From Clytia hemisphaerica (lineage: Eukaryota; Cnidaria; Hydrozoa; Leptothecata; Clytiidae): a stretch of DNA of 64,000 nucleotides. Within the stretch, counting starts at the first letter, position 1, and each line of letters starts with the position of its first letter. Below are positions 32,501 through 43,129 of this stretch, in pieces. The stretch covers positions 37,527-101,526 of the forward strand of contig CACVBU010000534.1 in the NCBI GenBank assembly GCA_902728285.1, read 5' to 3'. The notes under the pieces are model-generated. The model made no database searches, was not told the DNA's origin, and saw only the letters and a program-made list of their open reading frames with translations. The position numbers and the translations under genes are program-made.

Positions 32501-35500
32501 ATAGTTTCCTTTACTAGCTCGAAAAAGATCTTGTAATTCGACGTTTAAAGCAATTTTAATTTGGTTGGGGTTTAAAAAATCGGCTAAAAGTTTTGGTCGG
32601 GTGATAAAATATCGGGGAAAAATTCGTCCGGGAAAATTTTCGTCACCCCTTCAAAATTTTCGTCACTTTCCTCCGACATTTTTTTCCCCGATAAGGTATA
32701 ACACGTGCGCAGGGAATAGTCGATTAACAGTAAGTTCGCAATGGAATATTTTTCATTTTTAAGGGACACTCTTTGACATCCCAGATCTTGTTGAAAGGCC
32801 GGAGATGTATATACTGGCAAGGTGTCCGTCAAACGACCAGCAGCTAATGTATAGTTCAATACGTTTTGCCGACATCGAGGAGATGAACAAAAAACCCATC
32901 AAGTACAACGGCGCGGAGATCAACGATAGAATGCGATTTTTCAAAGGTTTTTCATCTATTTCAATTTTATTCGTTTCCGGGAATACATGGTTTTTTATAA
33001 GCAAGTGTCTATATCAGGCTCGCATTACGCTTAGCATTCTATTGTTCTCAAACAGTAGAGCCATTGTTTACTCTCAGGTACCTAATATTCGGGGGACCCG
33101 CTAATTAATTTTTCGAAAATTTTCCACCCAGGACCATGCGAAACTCCTTGATCTTGATGAGAAATGAAGCCACTTATTTCCCATCCAGAACTCCGCGCGT
33201 AGTTTTTACACAAACGCCGGATTGAAACTAAAATCTATCGCTAGATTTCAAAAAGTGTAATCCCCCAAAACAAAGGAACTGCTAGATACAATCCGTCGTC
33301 TTGATTACGGCGCGTTCTATGCGCGTTTTGGATGGGAAATAAGTAGCTTCAATTTCTCTTGCCTGAGAAGGCTTGAAACTCAATGTACAGGACATTTATA
33401 TTCCAACCCCTCCCCCCGTTTATCGATTCTTTTTTTGAAAGTTTCACCTTTTGACCTAATTCTACTGTATTACAGGGGTCACACTCGGCATTTCAATTTC
33501 GCTATCCGTTAAATTTTGTTTTGAAAAGATATTTTTTCAAGCCAGAAAAAGAAAAATTTTTTACAAGCACACACGATTTTAGACTCAATTTGTAGACATT
33601 AAGTCACTGGAGAATTTTGGAGGAAAGTAAACTATAGCAAAGTAAATCGACACAAAAATTGTTATATTCAACTATTAACTATCAATGTAAAAATTTATAA
33701 CAAAATTATTGAATATTTTGCTACAATTCAGGAGATGCTCCAGCCTGTCAGTTGGAGAGTGGTCACAAAAAAGGAGGAAATTACTTTTGTTGGGGTTGCG
33801 AGTGCAATTCTTTCCGCTGCCACGACCTTCAATACGCATTCAATGCCACCAAGATGTCGCTCGATGACAAGTGTGAGAAGTTAAACATGACTGAGGTCGG
33901 TCGGAAACTTCAAAGCGAAGGTGCTCTGCACTACAGTTCCTGCCTGAAAAGTCACGAAGCCCTACTTGAACTCCATTTACGCGATATTGTTGTTCCTGTC
34001 GAAAGTCGTGTTGAAGATTTGAGGAAAGAGATCGATAACGAAATGAAGGGAACACACAGAATGCCAGCTCTGTTGCACAATACTGGCAAATATCGCTTTG
34101 CTGAAGTTGGAATGTGCGATTACGAGGTGCTTCCAGTCGAACCATTGCACGCAATAGGTCACCATATCAATAATCTTTTCGAGGAAATCCCAAGACACCT
34201 TCCGAAAAAAGAACGGGGCGTATTTGAGAGAACTTTGAAAGCTGCTTTTTCTTCAAGGCAAGTCAAAAGAGGGAAAGATTACCGAAATGCATTGCTCCAA
34301 TTAACGACGGCCGTTGATGGACGAATTGATGACAAGATAGTCCAGATTCTGATTTCTCTATGCGAGATACAGGAAATCCTCTACTCGAACGAGAGGTCCG
34401 CTGAATTGATTTTGCGGCTGTACAACGTGACATTTGTTCATGCCATGAAAATGATCGTGGCTTTCGAAACGACTGAGAAGTTGACGAAGCGAAAATTGTT
34501 CGGCCAGTATTTTCACGCACTTGTTTGCCATGCTCCAGAGCAATTCCGCATAATTCCAATGCCCTCATCAAATGCCGAAGATGAGGAAAGGTTCTTTAAT
34601 TTCCTCAAAACATGCACGAAGTGTACTTCCAATCATCATCCGGAAAATGTCTTGGACAACTGCTTTATTCGCTGCCAAGTACGTGAAGAAATCAAGTCCG
34701 ACAAGGATGGCTGTAAAAGAAAAAAAAGAGAGTCATCAATCTCTAAGTCTGGCAAGAAGCTTCCACCCAAGACCGAAACTATAATCCCTTTCCGATTCAT
34801 CACAAAGTTCCCTAGGATATGGCAAGCTCATTTAGAGAGGATAGCTGATTTTTTAGTTGTCAAAGGCATTTGGACAGAAATGACCGATGGCATCAAGTTT
34901 AGCGACCTGAAAAAGCTCAATCTCCCTATCAGTCATTTTCGAGATACAACAATTAAGCAGGAGTTGGTCCGTGTTAAAGAAGTGTGGTCAGATCTCCTCA
35001 AAAGCTCTCCTTCTCAAATTCCTGCCTATGAGATCATTGATGATGACGGAAAGAAGACAAACTTCCTTGTAACCCTAAATCATTTCAAAAAACAAGCTGA
35101 AAAAGGTAAGAAATTATATAAGTTTCTTCGACTAAGGTTCCAGCAGAAGTTTATACTTTGTTTTACTAACATTCCAAATGCCTGCTTCAATTGAATGATA
35201 ATTTTAATAGAAACCTATCAGCACTTTACTCTCAGAATTTTTAAAGTTAGAAAGACTTCCAATTTCTTTATAGCAAATTCGACAAAGCAAAAGAAGGTAG
35301 ATCTCAACGTTACCCCCTCAACTATGATCGCAAACATGCAGCTGAAGAGCCCGCCTGAATCAGGTACAGAGCGCCACATAATGTGGTCTTTTATAAATGC
35401 ACTTTAGATTAAAAAAATTCAACTAGGTCAAATACTTTATCTTCTCCAGTGTAAACCTGGACAGGATTCAAGAATTTTAAAAATATTTCTGTTTAGGTAA

Positions 35501-37121
35501 AACCAAGACAACGTTTGCATCTTCAACTCCATGCAACTCTATGGGCCAGCAAAAATCTTGTGAGTTAATTTTGTTTCAAAAATAACAGACCGAGGCAAAT
35601 AATTACTTTGGTATAGACAGTACTAATCCTTTTGCATCATCAATCTTAAAATGAAGATTTAACAGTTTCCTTGATTTTATATTGTACAATATTTTCTTTT
35701 TTTTAGCATTTCCCAAGTACATCAAGTCAAACTATACTGGAAAAAATGTGGCTGAAGCTGCTAAAGTTGATGGTAAATTCTCCATTATAAATTAGATTTT
35801 AAGGGTTAAACATATTTCTCTGCATGCTACCGATTGCTGGCTCTTCAGCAATGTATTAAACAATCTGTATCTTTGTTTTAGACACACCCATAGATCTTCA
35901 AATTTCAGATGTTCCCATGTATCATACCCAGGCAACCCCTGGACCAAGTCATGAACGTTCATGTAAGTTTCACAAGTTTTATATTTTCTAGCAGTAAAAT
36001 TATTTCTTACCAATGTCCCATGTACACTGTCACACCAATTTTCTTCATTCATAACATTGCGACTTATGACATTTTTAACCTTAAAAAAAGAAATTTAACA
36101 GAATGAATTTTTCTTGTAAATTTTACCAGCAATAAAAATCTTCAGTTTCAGACGTATCAATGATACAAGACCACTCAACACCAGGACCAAGCCATGATAA
36201 CTCTAGTAAGTTTCACCAGATTTCTCTAGCTTGATGTAGAACACTAAGAATATTTGTTTTACCTATTTCACATTTTGGTACACTAGTTCTTGTATTTGTA
36301 GCATCACAAAAGCTGATCACAACTTCAACCTGAGAGGAATTAGATGACAACGTGTTAAAAAAATTTTAAAACAATTTTTTCAGGTTTATCAGCAAGTCAA
36401 GTTGTTTTAACCAGAGGACCTAATCAAAATTTATCGAGTAAGTTTCAATGCAACACGCAATTCATTTATTCAACTAAATCCGCATAACTTAGTGTAACAA
36501 TGATTCAAGCATTTATTTTCAATTAATATGCTATCTAGAATTAATAAAAAACCCATAACACTATGCATAATCATTGTACTGTGTCATTTAGATCAATCAA
36601 TCAATCAAAAAAACCCAATTCGCTGCCCAAGTGATGAGACCCAAAGTAAGTGTTAATATAAAGATAAACTTGCTTACCGTCATATTCTTGCTTAAACTGC
36701 TTTAAAATCCATTACTCGTAAACAATGTCTGACTTGGTTGTCCTGTAAAATGAAAAAAAAATCATTTTATTCTTCCTTAGGTGAAGAGAAACATGCACTC
36801 TTACGTAAAAAATCCTTCTCTACCAAAGAGCTGCTAAATCAAGTGCTAGGAGAAGAAAGCTTGACTGATAGCTATGAGAAAATGAAGAACAGACCAGGAG
36901 GCGAACTTGATCAAATCCTTACTAAGATAGGAGTGAAACTTGTTGTGAGGTGGGAAAAGGCTACTGAGGCTCTAAAATTGTTAGAAAAGAAAGCATTAAA
37001 AACAGACAACGAGTACACATGGCGTTATACCGAAGATGATAAAGAAGAATATGTGAGGGAGAAAAATGCAATGTCGATCATCAAGTGCTTGAAATCAAAA
37101 TTTGATATCATTCTAACTTAG
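20522..37121 (+). CDS. 18-exon gene for a 1294-aa transposase-like protein
   Basis: Exons: 20522-20664, 21027-21459, 22001-22071, 22418-22586, 22722-22924, 23192-23273, 30885-30984, 31188-31511, 32764-32946, 33732-35105, 35274-35363, 35497-35559, 35707-35772, 35882-35962, 36152-36205, 36384-36437, 36592-36645, 36781-37121. All introns are GT-AG, all phases agree, and the 3885-nt sum is divisible by three. The ATG follows an in-frame stop. Residues about 570-605 form a Cys/His cluster (ESGHKKGGNYFCWGCEC, then CHD). About 700-720 read EVLPVEPLHAIGHHINNL. About 820-850 carry YFHALVCH and SSNAEDEER, and a basic KRKKRE lies near 900. I regard it as a transposase-derived family seen repeatedly in cnidarian and sponge genomes (from memory); superfamily unknown. 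It looks intact, so either an active multi-exon transposon gene or a domesticated one. Confidence 0.8.
24768..24786. repeat. GA microsatellite
   Basis: About nine uninterrupted GA units within intron 6. Confidence 0.9.
24840..27120. other. Intron 6 interior, no gene seen
   Basis: AT-rich intronic sequence. ACCGGGTGTTTCAAAA near 24857 resembles a mariner terminus, but no partner was found. Short frames here lack protein-like features. Confidence 0.4.
27457..27998 (+). mobile_element. MITE with 9-bp target duplication and internal tRNA-like promoter (copy A)
   Basis: GAGATTGGG stands immediately on both sides (27448-27456 and 27999-28007), a perfect 9-bp target duplication. The ends GGAAGATGATAAAAATTGACC and GGTCAATTTCTATCACCTTCC are inverted repeats extending about 36 bp. 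It encodes no protein but contains a tRNA-like segment at about 27757-27840. A 9-bp duplication is typical of Mutator-like elements (established knowledge), so a MULE-driven non-autonomous element is likely. Copy B is at 42352-42857. Confidence 0.88.
27757..27840 (+). ncRNA. tRNA-derived segment with RNA polymerase III boxes
   Basis: Box A TGGCTCAACGG (27765-27775) and a perfect box B GGTTCGAATCC (27818-27828) lie 42 bp apart, the usual tRNA spacing. The acceptor stem does not pair well and the anticodon stem is imperfect, so this is a SINE-style tRNA relic inside the MITE, not a functional tRNA gene. Confidence 0.75.
28405..28465. repeat. Perfect 27-bp hairpin in intron 6
   Basis: CCACACTTCAATCATACTTT and the following TTTGTGTC (28405-28431) are exactly inverted at 28439-28465 around the 7-nt loop AAGACTG. 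The stem has no mismatches. Confidence 0.9.
30060..30776. mobile_element. TTAA-flanked MITE in intron 6
   Basis: TTAAGGGCTCTGACCATAGT at the left end is matched by ACTATGGTCAGAGCCTTTAA at the right end, so TTAA lies outside a 16-bp inverted repeat with one mismatch. TTAA duplication is the hallmark of piggyBac-type insertion, though these termini begin GGG rather than CCC. A 78-codon acidic minus-strand frame (30502-30738, with EEENEDFCDEEYF) lies inside; I do not recognise it and do not call it a gene. Confidence 0.7.
32366..32696. mobile_element. MITE with TTATCGGGGAAAA termini in intron 8
   Basis: The left end CCATTATCGGGAAAAAAAAT and right end ATTTTTTTCCCCGATAAGG are inverted. The arms contain repeated TTTCGTCACTTTCCCCCGAC phrases in opposite orientations. 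Related sequences occur near 31735, 41820-41895 and 63040-63150. Confidence 0.75.
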
Positions 37122-37354
37122 ATCACCAGACACAAAATAGAAGTTAAAATAGCTAAGTTTAAACTTTTGAAAGCAGAAATGCTTTTTTAGGATTAACGAG
37201 AGTAAATTTGTGAGATTATAAAAATGTTATGGAATCCTGTCCAGGTTTACACTCATTCCATAAGCAAAATGAATAGCGTAACATTAATTAAGATATAATT
37301 TTTAAAAGAATTTTTACTACATTGTCTCTTCATTTAAATTGTAAATATTATTCA

Positions 37355-37360
37355 AATAAA
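37355..37360 (+). promoter_or_regulatory. Poly(A) signal AATAAA for the 18-exon gene
   Basis: A canonical AATAAA about 235 bases after the stop codon, followed by a GTGTGT-like stretch (CAGTGTGTAAC) as expected downstream of a cleavage site. Confidence 0.55.
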
Positions 37361-37399
37361 TTCAGTGTGTAACATTTGTATGATTGTTATTATTAGTAT

Positions 37400-38220
37400 T
37401 TATATTACTGACACATTCACAAAAATTTCTATATTTATTTTATCACTTTCTAAAAATTATTTTCATTACAGAATTATTTTCATTACAGAATTAAAATTTT
37501 GCAGAAGATAGACTTCCAGATATATACTTCACTTATAAAACTTGTCATTGATAGGTATTTTTTTGAAAATTTACAATAGGACCGTCCACTTAATTTCAGA
37601 AATAATACTATAATGGGCTTATATCATGGAATTTCCATTATAAGCCCATGCTATAATAATGAGCCTGATTAATAGCTTTCTACACAAGAGAAACATGCTG
37701 GGGATCACTGAATTTCAGACAAAGTATAGGCAGAAATCACAAATTTTAATTTTGCATAAATTTCACTTTCTTGGTTTGAAACTTTCAATGAAAATTTGTT
37801 TTCGTCCTATAAGTAAATTATACTAACCGGCCTGAACCGGCTAGAAAAGATATTTTCCTAATCACAGTGCTATGTTGAATATTAAAAATAACTCCAGCGT
37901 ACATAAATCATGATACTCCCAATTTCAATGGATGCAATGCGAAGGAAACAACAACAATAAAAAATATAATCTGTGCCAGTCTGTGCTGGAGTTGGAATGG
38001 AGTTTTTAATTATTCAAGCATGACACCCTGATTAGGAAAAGGTCTCTAGAATGTGAAGAAGTTATGCTGAGACTTTCTAGCTTAAACCTAGCCTAGATGT
38101 CCAGACCGTAAACTATTTTACCGTATAGAGATTTTACTACTGACTCCCCCCTGTGCAAGGTTGTTGCGTTGACCGAGGACAATATTTTCAATACAGCCCG
38201 AAAAAAAAACCGGTCATTAT
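37400..38220. other. Intergenic, no gene seen
   Basis: AT-rich. There is a short hairpin at about 37605-37660 (TATAATGGGCTTAT paired with ATAAGCCCATGCTATA). From about 38174 the phrases ACAATATTTTCAATACAGCCC and CCGGTCATTATTG are inverted copies of 39731-39770, so fragments of one repeat family bracket the next 1.5 kb. Confidence 0.45.
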
Positions 38221-38226
38221 TGTATT

Positions 38227-38527
38227 TGTTAACCGTTTCCTTCAGCTTCAATTGATTTTTAGCGCTTTATCCAGGAAAAATAGCGAAATAAAGCGAAAAA
38301 CAAGCAAAAAGAGATGAAAATTTTTTATGATTTCTGACGTCAGAAATAAAAAATGAGAGAAATGATGTCAACGCATTGTTAATTTTCCTTTGAAAAAGTG
38401 ACGTCACAATGAATTTTCCTAACGACGAGCAACTCTGGACAGTGAAGGCCCGTCGTCATGCGAAAAGAACCAATTGCATTGCGCAAAAAGCAGTGTAGCC
38501 CGCTTCGAAAAAGTAAACGGTTAACAA
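38227..38527. mobile_element. MITE with TTGTTAACCGTTT termini
   Basis: The left end TTGTTAACCGTTTCC and right end GTAAACGGTTAACAA are inverted. Inside are two TGACGTCA palindromes (CTGACGTCAGAAAT and GTGACGTCACAAT), 70 bp apart. The right two-thirds is duplicated almost identically at 39805-40018. Confidence 0.7.
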
Positions 38528-38929
38528 TGAGTAGTAACGCCTGGTCCTATTCAATTTAGTTGATAACCAATCCCAATAATTGATAGTTGATCGAGACTAA
38601 AATCTTGAGTACTGTATATATTGATTGATCATTGTTTTTTTTTAATCTTGTTAGAGCCAATTTATGATCATTCGATCAATCGATAAGCAATCGAGCCTCC
38701 TTTAAAAAAACATGATTATCAAATGGAAAGAGTTATCAGTGTATTGAATGGGAGAGTGTGTGTTAAACCAGACTCTCCCAATCGATACAATCTATAACTT
38801 TTTCCAATTCATGTTGACCAATCGATTGTATATTGATTAATTCCAATAATCGATAGACAATCGCTAATCAGAATTCCAAGGCAGGCTTGATTGCCTGAAT
38901 GAAAAAAAACAATCAAAGATCATGATAGA

Positions 38930-39152
38930 TACCGTAAGTTGGTCTTATGTCTACATCCCTCCTCTAATCTCGACATCCTTCTTTAAAGATAGGAATAATA
39001 GTGAGGTCAGAATCGCGGATTGAAACTAATTTTCTTTGCTGAGCAATCAGTTGAGGAGTCCATTAGTGATTACAACCTTCCTATCATTCCTATCTCTAAA
39101 GAAGGATGTCGAAATTAGAAGAGGGATGTCGACATTAGACCAACTTACGGTA
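38930..39152. mobile_element. Hairpin MITE with TACCGTAAGTTGGTC termini
   Basis: TACCGTAAGTTGGTCTTATG at the left and GACCAACTTACGGTA at the right are inverted. The homology continues inward through ACATCCCTCCTCTAAT and GACATCCTTCTTTAAAGATAGG for about 70 bp per arm, leaving a loop of about 80 bp. It is 223 bp long and non-coding. Confidence 0.85.
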
Positions 39153-39327
39153 CTCAAGATTTCAGAATAAATAGGTACGATACTGCGACAACCTATCGAT
39201 TATCCGAGATCAATCGATTGGTCATCCATTACCACTGGTAACAGTTATCAATTACATATTAATTATCCAAATCGATCGATTGGTTAATCGGTTTGATTAG
39301 TCATCCATGGTAAACAGTGTTATATCC

Positions 39328-39710
39328 AGACGGTGTCAATCGAACGAATCGTACGCCGAATCAATCGAACGCAATTGAACGCAATCGAATAATTGCAATT
39401 CGATTGTCGAACGCAATCGAATCGCAATCGAATATTACCCAGGATTTGCTGTTCGATTGCTTCAATTACGTTCGATTGTATTCGATTACGTTCGATTGAT
39501 TCAATTGTATTAGATTTTATTCGCTTTAGTATGGTACTTAAGCACTCGCCCGCCCATGCTAAGAAGCTCTAACAGAGTGATCCAATTTAATTTAATCGCA
39601 ATCAAACTCATAGTACATAATCGTAATCGAACGATATCGAAGATTAATCCAATGTAATTGACAATCAATCGAACCAATCTAACCTTACTCGAACGTAATC
39701 GAATATTATG
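39328..39710. mobile_element. TCGAAC-repeat element, related to 18811-19491
   Basis: It begins AGACGGTGTCAATCGAACGA, matching the terminus of the 18.8 kb element, and is filled with AATCGAACG subrepeats in both orientations. TATATCC occurs immediately outside both ends (39321-39327 and 39711-39717), a candidate 7-bp target duplication. The right terminus lacks the GACACCG end, so it may be truncated. Confidence 0.6.
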
Positions 39711-39804
39711 TATATCCGCCATTAATACAATAATGACCGGTTAGTGAGGGCTGTACTGAGAAATATTGCCCAAGGTCAAGTAACGACCGAGCTTGCGAGA
39801 AGAG

Positions 39805-40018
39805 ATAAAAAATTGCTATAATTTCTGACGTCAGAAATAAAAAATGAGAGAAATGATGTCAACGCATTGTTCATTTTCCTTTGAAAAAGTGACGTCACAT
39901 GGAATTTTCCTAACGACGGGCAACTCTGGACAATGTAGGCCCGTCGTCATGCGAAAAGAACCAATTGCATTGCGCAAAAAGCCATGTAGCCCGCTTCGAA
40001 AAAGTAACCGGTTAACAA
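39805..40018. mobile_element. Second copy of the TTGTTAACCGG MITE
   Basis: The sequence from AGAGATAAAAAATT through TGACGTCAGAAATAAAAAAT, GTGACGTCACATGG and CCCGTCGTCATGCGAAAAG to GTAACCGGTTAACAA repeats 38310-38527 with few changes and in the same orientation. The left end differs, so this copy is partial or rearranged. Confidence 0.7.
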
Positions 40019-42342
40019 TGATGGGATAGAGTATGGATTGAGTGAACATGCAGCTGTTTTTTCAGATAAAAAAGAAGAGGGCTCTCCTGGGAGCAGACAT
40101 ACCTCTAGTCTACATAAGAACTTGCCTTCAGCTCAATACAGTAGTGAAAGCCATTACACATGGACAAGGGGGTCTCAAATCAACAGTCACAGTGCATAAT
40201 TCTCAAGTTTGAACGTGGGAAAACCTCTAAAAGTTAAAAATAATTATTAAGTTACCTTTTTCAATACTTCTTCAGAATATGCATAGTGAGTGAAACACAT
40301 TCATGACCAATAAATTGGCAGCAGGTCCATTCAAAAGCCTTGAGTTGAGTACCACCAGTTCAATGCACGCTCATCGCCATATTGAAAAGGAAATTACTGA
40401 CCCAAAAGCGTCCAAACGTGAAAAAAGCCGAATCAAAACAAAAATTCGTGGTCACACTTGTAAAAGCTTTCACGGTAGAAATACGCATATTTATTGTTGT
40501 AAGTGAAGCCAGCGAAAAGTTCAAACGCGCTCAAATATGAAATATTTCGAAACCTTTTTCTCTATCCTTTTTTCCGTTGAGTTTCGGTGTTTGAAGAAAA
40601 AAGTGAAGGTATTCCGGTGTCAAACATGCCATGCGGTGACAAAAATAAGGATTTTACCAAATTTTTGCTGTCGGTGTTGACGGTAATCCAAGAAATACGC
40701 GTCGGTATTTCGGTGTCTGCGACCCCCGTACACCCCCTATAATTTCTCTGCAAGAGTTTAACCGTTTTTTTCTAACCAAAAATAAAAGCATTATGGCTTA
40801 GAAAGTCTTCGGGTTTATTATACTAGGAGTAAAGATTCATTGGAGACAAAAATGGTTAAATGTTATTTTGTATATTTTCCAGGATCACAGTTGACTGGTA
40901 AGACGAAGTCGTTCAAATATTATACAGTTCAGATGCTAAAAATCTCAATGCGAGATTGACTTATTCAAAAACAAAGCGAAAATCCTTTTAGTACTCGTAT
41001 ATGACCCCCCTACTCTCAGAACCTTATGCTCTCATATGCGTTAGGTGGATTGATTTTGGCAGGGATTAAACTTTGAAAATCATCTATTTGCCAAATTAAA
41101 TCCCTGCCGAATTTAACAATGTTATTTCTATAAAAATTATATGTAAAATCAGCATTTTTTAGTGAAAGTACCAAGTACCTTATTGGAAGAAATTTTGACG
41201 GGAATTTAATTTGGACGGTGTCTCAAAAAGCTTTTTGAGAGGGAATTTAATTTGGCCGACGATGGTTTTCAAGGTTCAAAGTCAAGGTGAACATGTTGAA
41301 AATTCACCCTTTTTGGGCGTAAATAGTGACTGTTCTAGATCTGTAATCTTGTGATAGCCTGACAGGTGTTAACTCGGGTTATTCATTTCTCTGGCACAAC
41401 CAGAAATTAAACAAATTCTTCGCACATTTGTCTTCGGTTTTGATTCTGTGACTTTTTTGCTATATGGCTTGCGTTGCTTGTACGATAGATCCCGAGCGCT
41501 AATATGGTCTAAATTATGATCTGGAAGGGTTTTTGATTCAAGGTGTCAGACCAAATCAGACTTTATTTCTTTGCCACATATTGGGCATACCTTTATGTAT
41601 TTGTTTTTTTTATTCCTATCGTGTAAGGATATAAAAGAAAAGGTGTACAGCACAATTCATTTTGTTTTTATGCTTACGACTTTGGATACATGATGGCTAG
41701 AGAAAATGTTTTTTTTTTAAATATCAAATAAATCAAGACGTTTGTACAATCTATTGGATACGATACGAAAAGTGAGTTAAGGAAAACTTAATTATAAACT
41801 TTCAATTTGGCCAAAATTTTTAGTCGGCCCAAATTTTAGTCACCAAGCCAAAATTTAGTCACTTAGGGCCGACTAAGTTTTGGCCGATAAGGTAATTGTG
41901 AATGTTTCGTTTGACCTGACTAGAAAGTTTAGTGGTTGGTAGCGCTCCACTTGGTTGCAGGATGTGTGAATAAGCGACTCACACTAGTAAATTTAGGTAT
42001 AAGAAGTTCATTCATAGTGATATAATTTGTGTTTTATGTTCAAATTCGTCATATCCTTCTTCTCTTTCAGTCGTACGGCGACTCGGATACGGCACGCCGA
42101 ACCGGGCTCTAGGCAAACTTTTCAATTCTGCGTATTTCTTTCTTAATCTCTTCTAGATTGTGCTTGATCAACACTTTCTTCTCTTTTGGTTAGATGACGG
42201 GTGACTCAAGTAGCAGGAGATGCTTACTCATGGCCACACCTGTTGTCAGACTTTGGTTCTCATCCATCTGCAATCCATTAATTTCTCAACTTTCTTTAGG
42301 TTCACTTAACGGTTTTCTCTATGCTAATTTGTGTTTCTGTCT
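40019..42342. other. Intergenic with repeat fragments only
   Basis: No exon is supported. At about 41045-41270 phrases such as GGGAATTTAATTTGG and GGCAGGGATTAAAC occur in both orientations, recalling the 3320-3783 MITE family. At 41810-41895 TTTTAGTCAC and GGCCGATAAGG recall the 32366-32696 family. The open frame at 42194-42445 is not protein-like. Confidence 0.4.
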
Positions 42343-42351
42343 GTTTGTCGA

Positions 42352-42857
42352 GGAGGTGATAGAAATTGACCGTCAACCGAACATCATCCCTCTGTTTTTC
42401 TACTTCCTATCTCTCTATCTCCTTTTCTATTTTCTGACTTTCTGAGACTTGTTTTCTGATTTCTACTAACTTTTCTATGAATTTGATATTTCAAACTTTC
42501 TCCAAATATCGACCCGGCCGGGATTCGAACCACCAAATGAAAGAGTTTATGATTAGAAACCCAGCGCGCTATCCATTGAGCAACACTCGCACAGCAGAAT
42601 ACAAAATTTGTAAATACTTATAGAATGACAAAAAAGACCCCCTTTTTAACCTGACTGAAATTCGAGCCGTTACTAGCAACCCTGCGGGGCCAAAGGCGCC
42701 GAGTATGCACCCGGCACAGTGACAAGCCATTACTAGCAACCCTGACCCTACCTAACTGTTAGTTAATCAATTCTAAACAACAAAACCCCCGGAAACACAA
42801 AATCGTAGATAGGAAAAAAAACCATCTTCGACTGACGGTCAATTTTTATCACCTTCC
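42352..42857 (-). mobile_element. MITE with 9-bp target duplication and tRNA-like promoter (copy B)
   Basis: GTTTGTCGA stands directly on both sides (42343-42351 and 42858-42866). Termini GGAGGTGATAGAAATTGACC and GGTCAATTTTTATCACCTTCC match those of copy A. The internal order is the reverse complement of copy A, including TTACTAGCAACCCTG repeated twice and the tRNA-like segment. Independent perfect target duplications in two copies confirm the element's limits. Confidence 0.9.
42508..42596 (-). ncRNA. tRNA-derived segment in MITE copy B
   Basis: On the minus strand, box B reads GGTTCGAATCC (42521-42531) and box A reads TTGCTCAATGG (42573-42583). Box B is preserved and box A carries two changes relative to copy A. 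The stem positions have drifted. Confidence 0.7.
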
Positions 42858-43061
42858 GTTTGTCGATTTGGTATTTGCTGTGTTTTTTTTTTAGTTTTTC
42901 ATTTTTCTTGAGTTTCTTTGTTACTGTCCTGTTTTCGGTCTGCTGCTTTTGTTCTTGTCACGTTGAGTTGTTGATATGATTTTTCATTTGGTTTGAATTG
43001 AATTTGAATTGAATTGAATAATATATTTACTACCAGGTGAGGTAGAGGGTAGCCTAGAAAT

Positions 43062-43129
43062 CTAAGCTAGTTTGATTCAGTCACTTGGATAAATCTGATG
43101 GTTAAGTTGTGACTGAATAACTAGCTTAG
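43062..43129. repeat. Imperfect hairpin
   Basis: CTAAGCTAGTTTGATTCAGTCAC and GTGACTGAATAACTAGCTTAG are inverted, with a 2-nt length difference, around a loop of about 24 nt. Confidence 0.75.
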
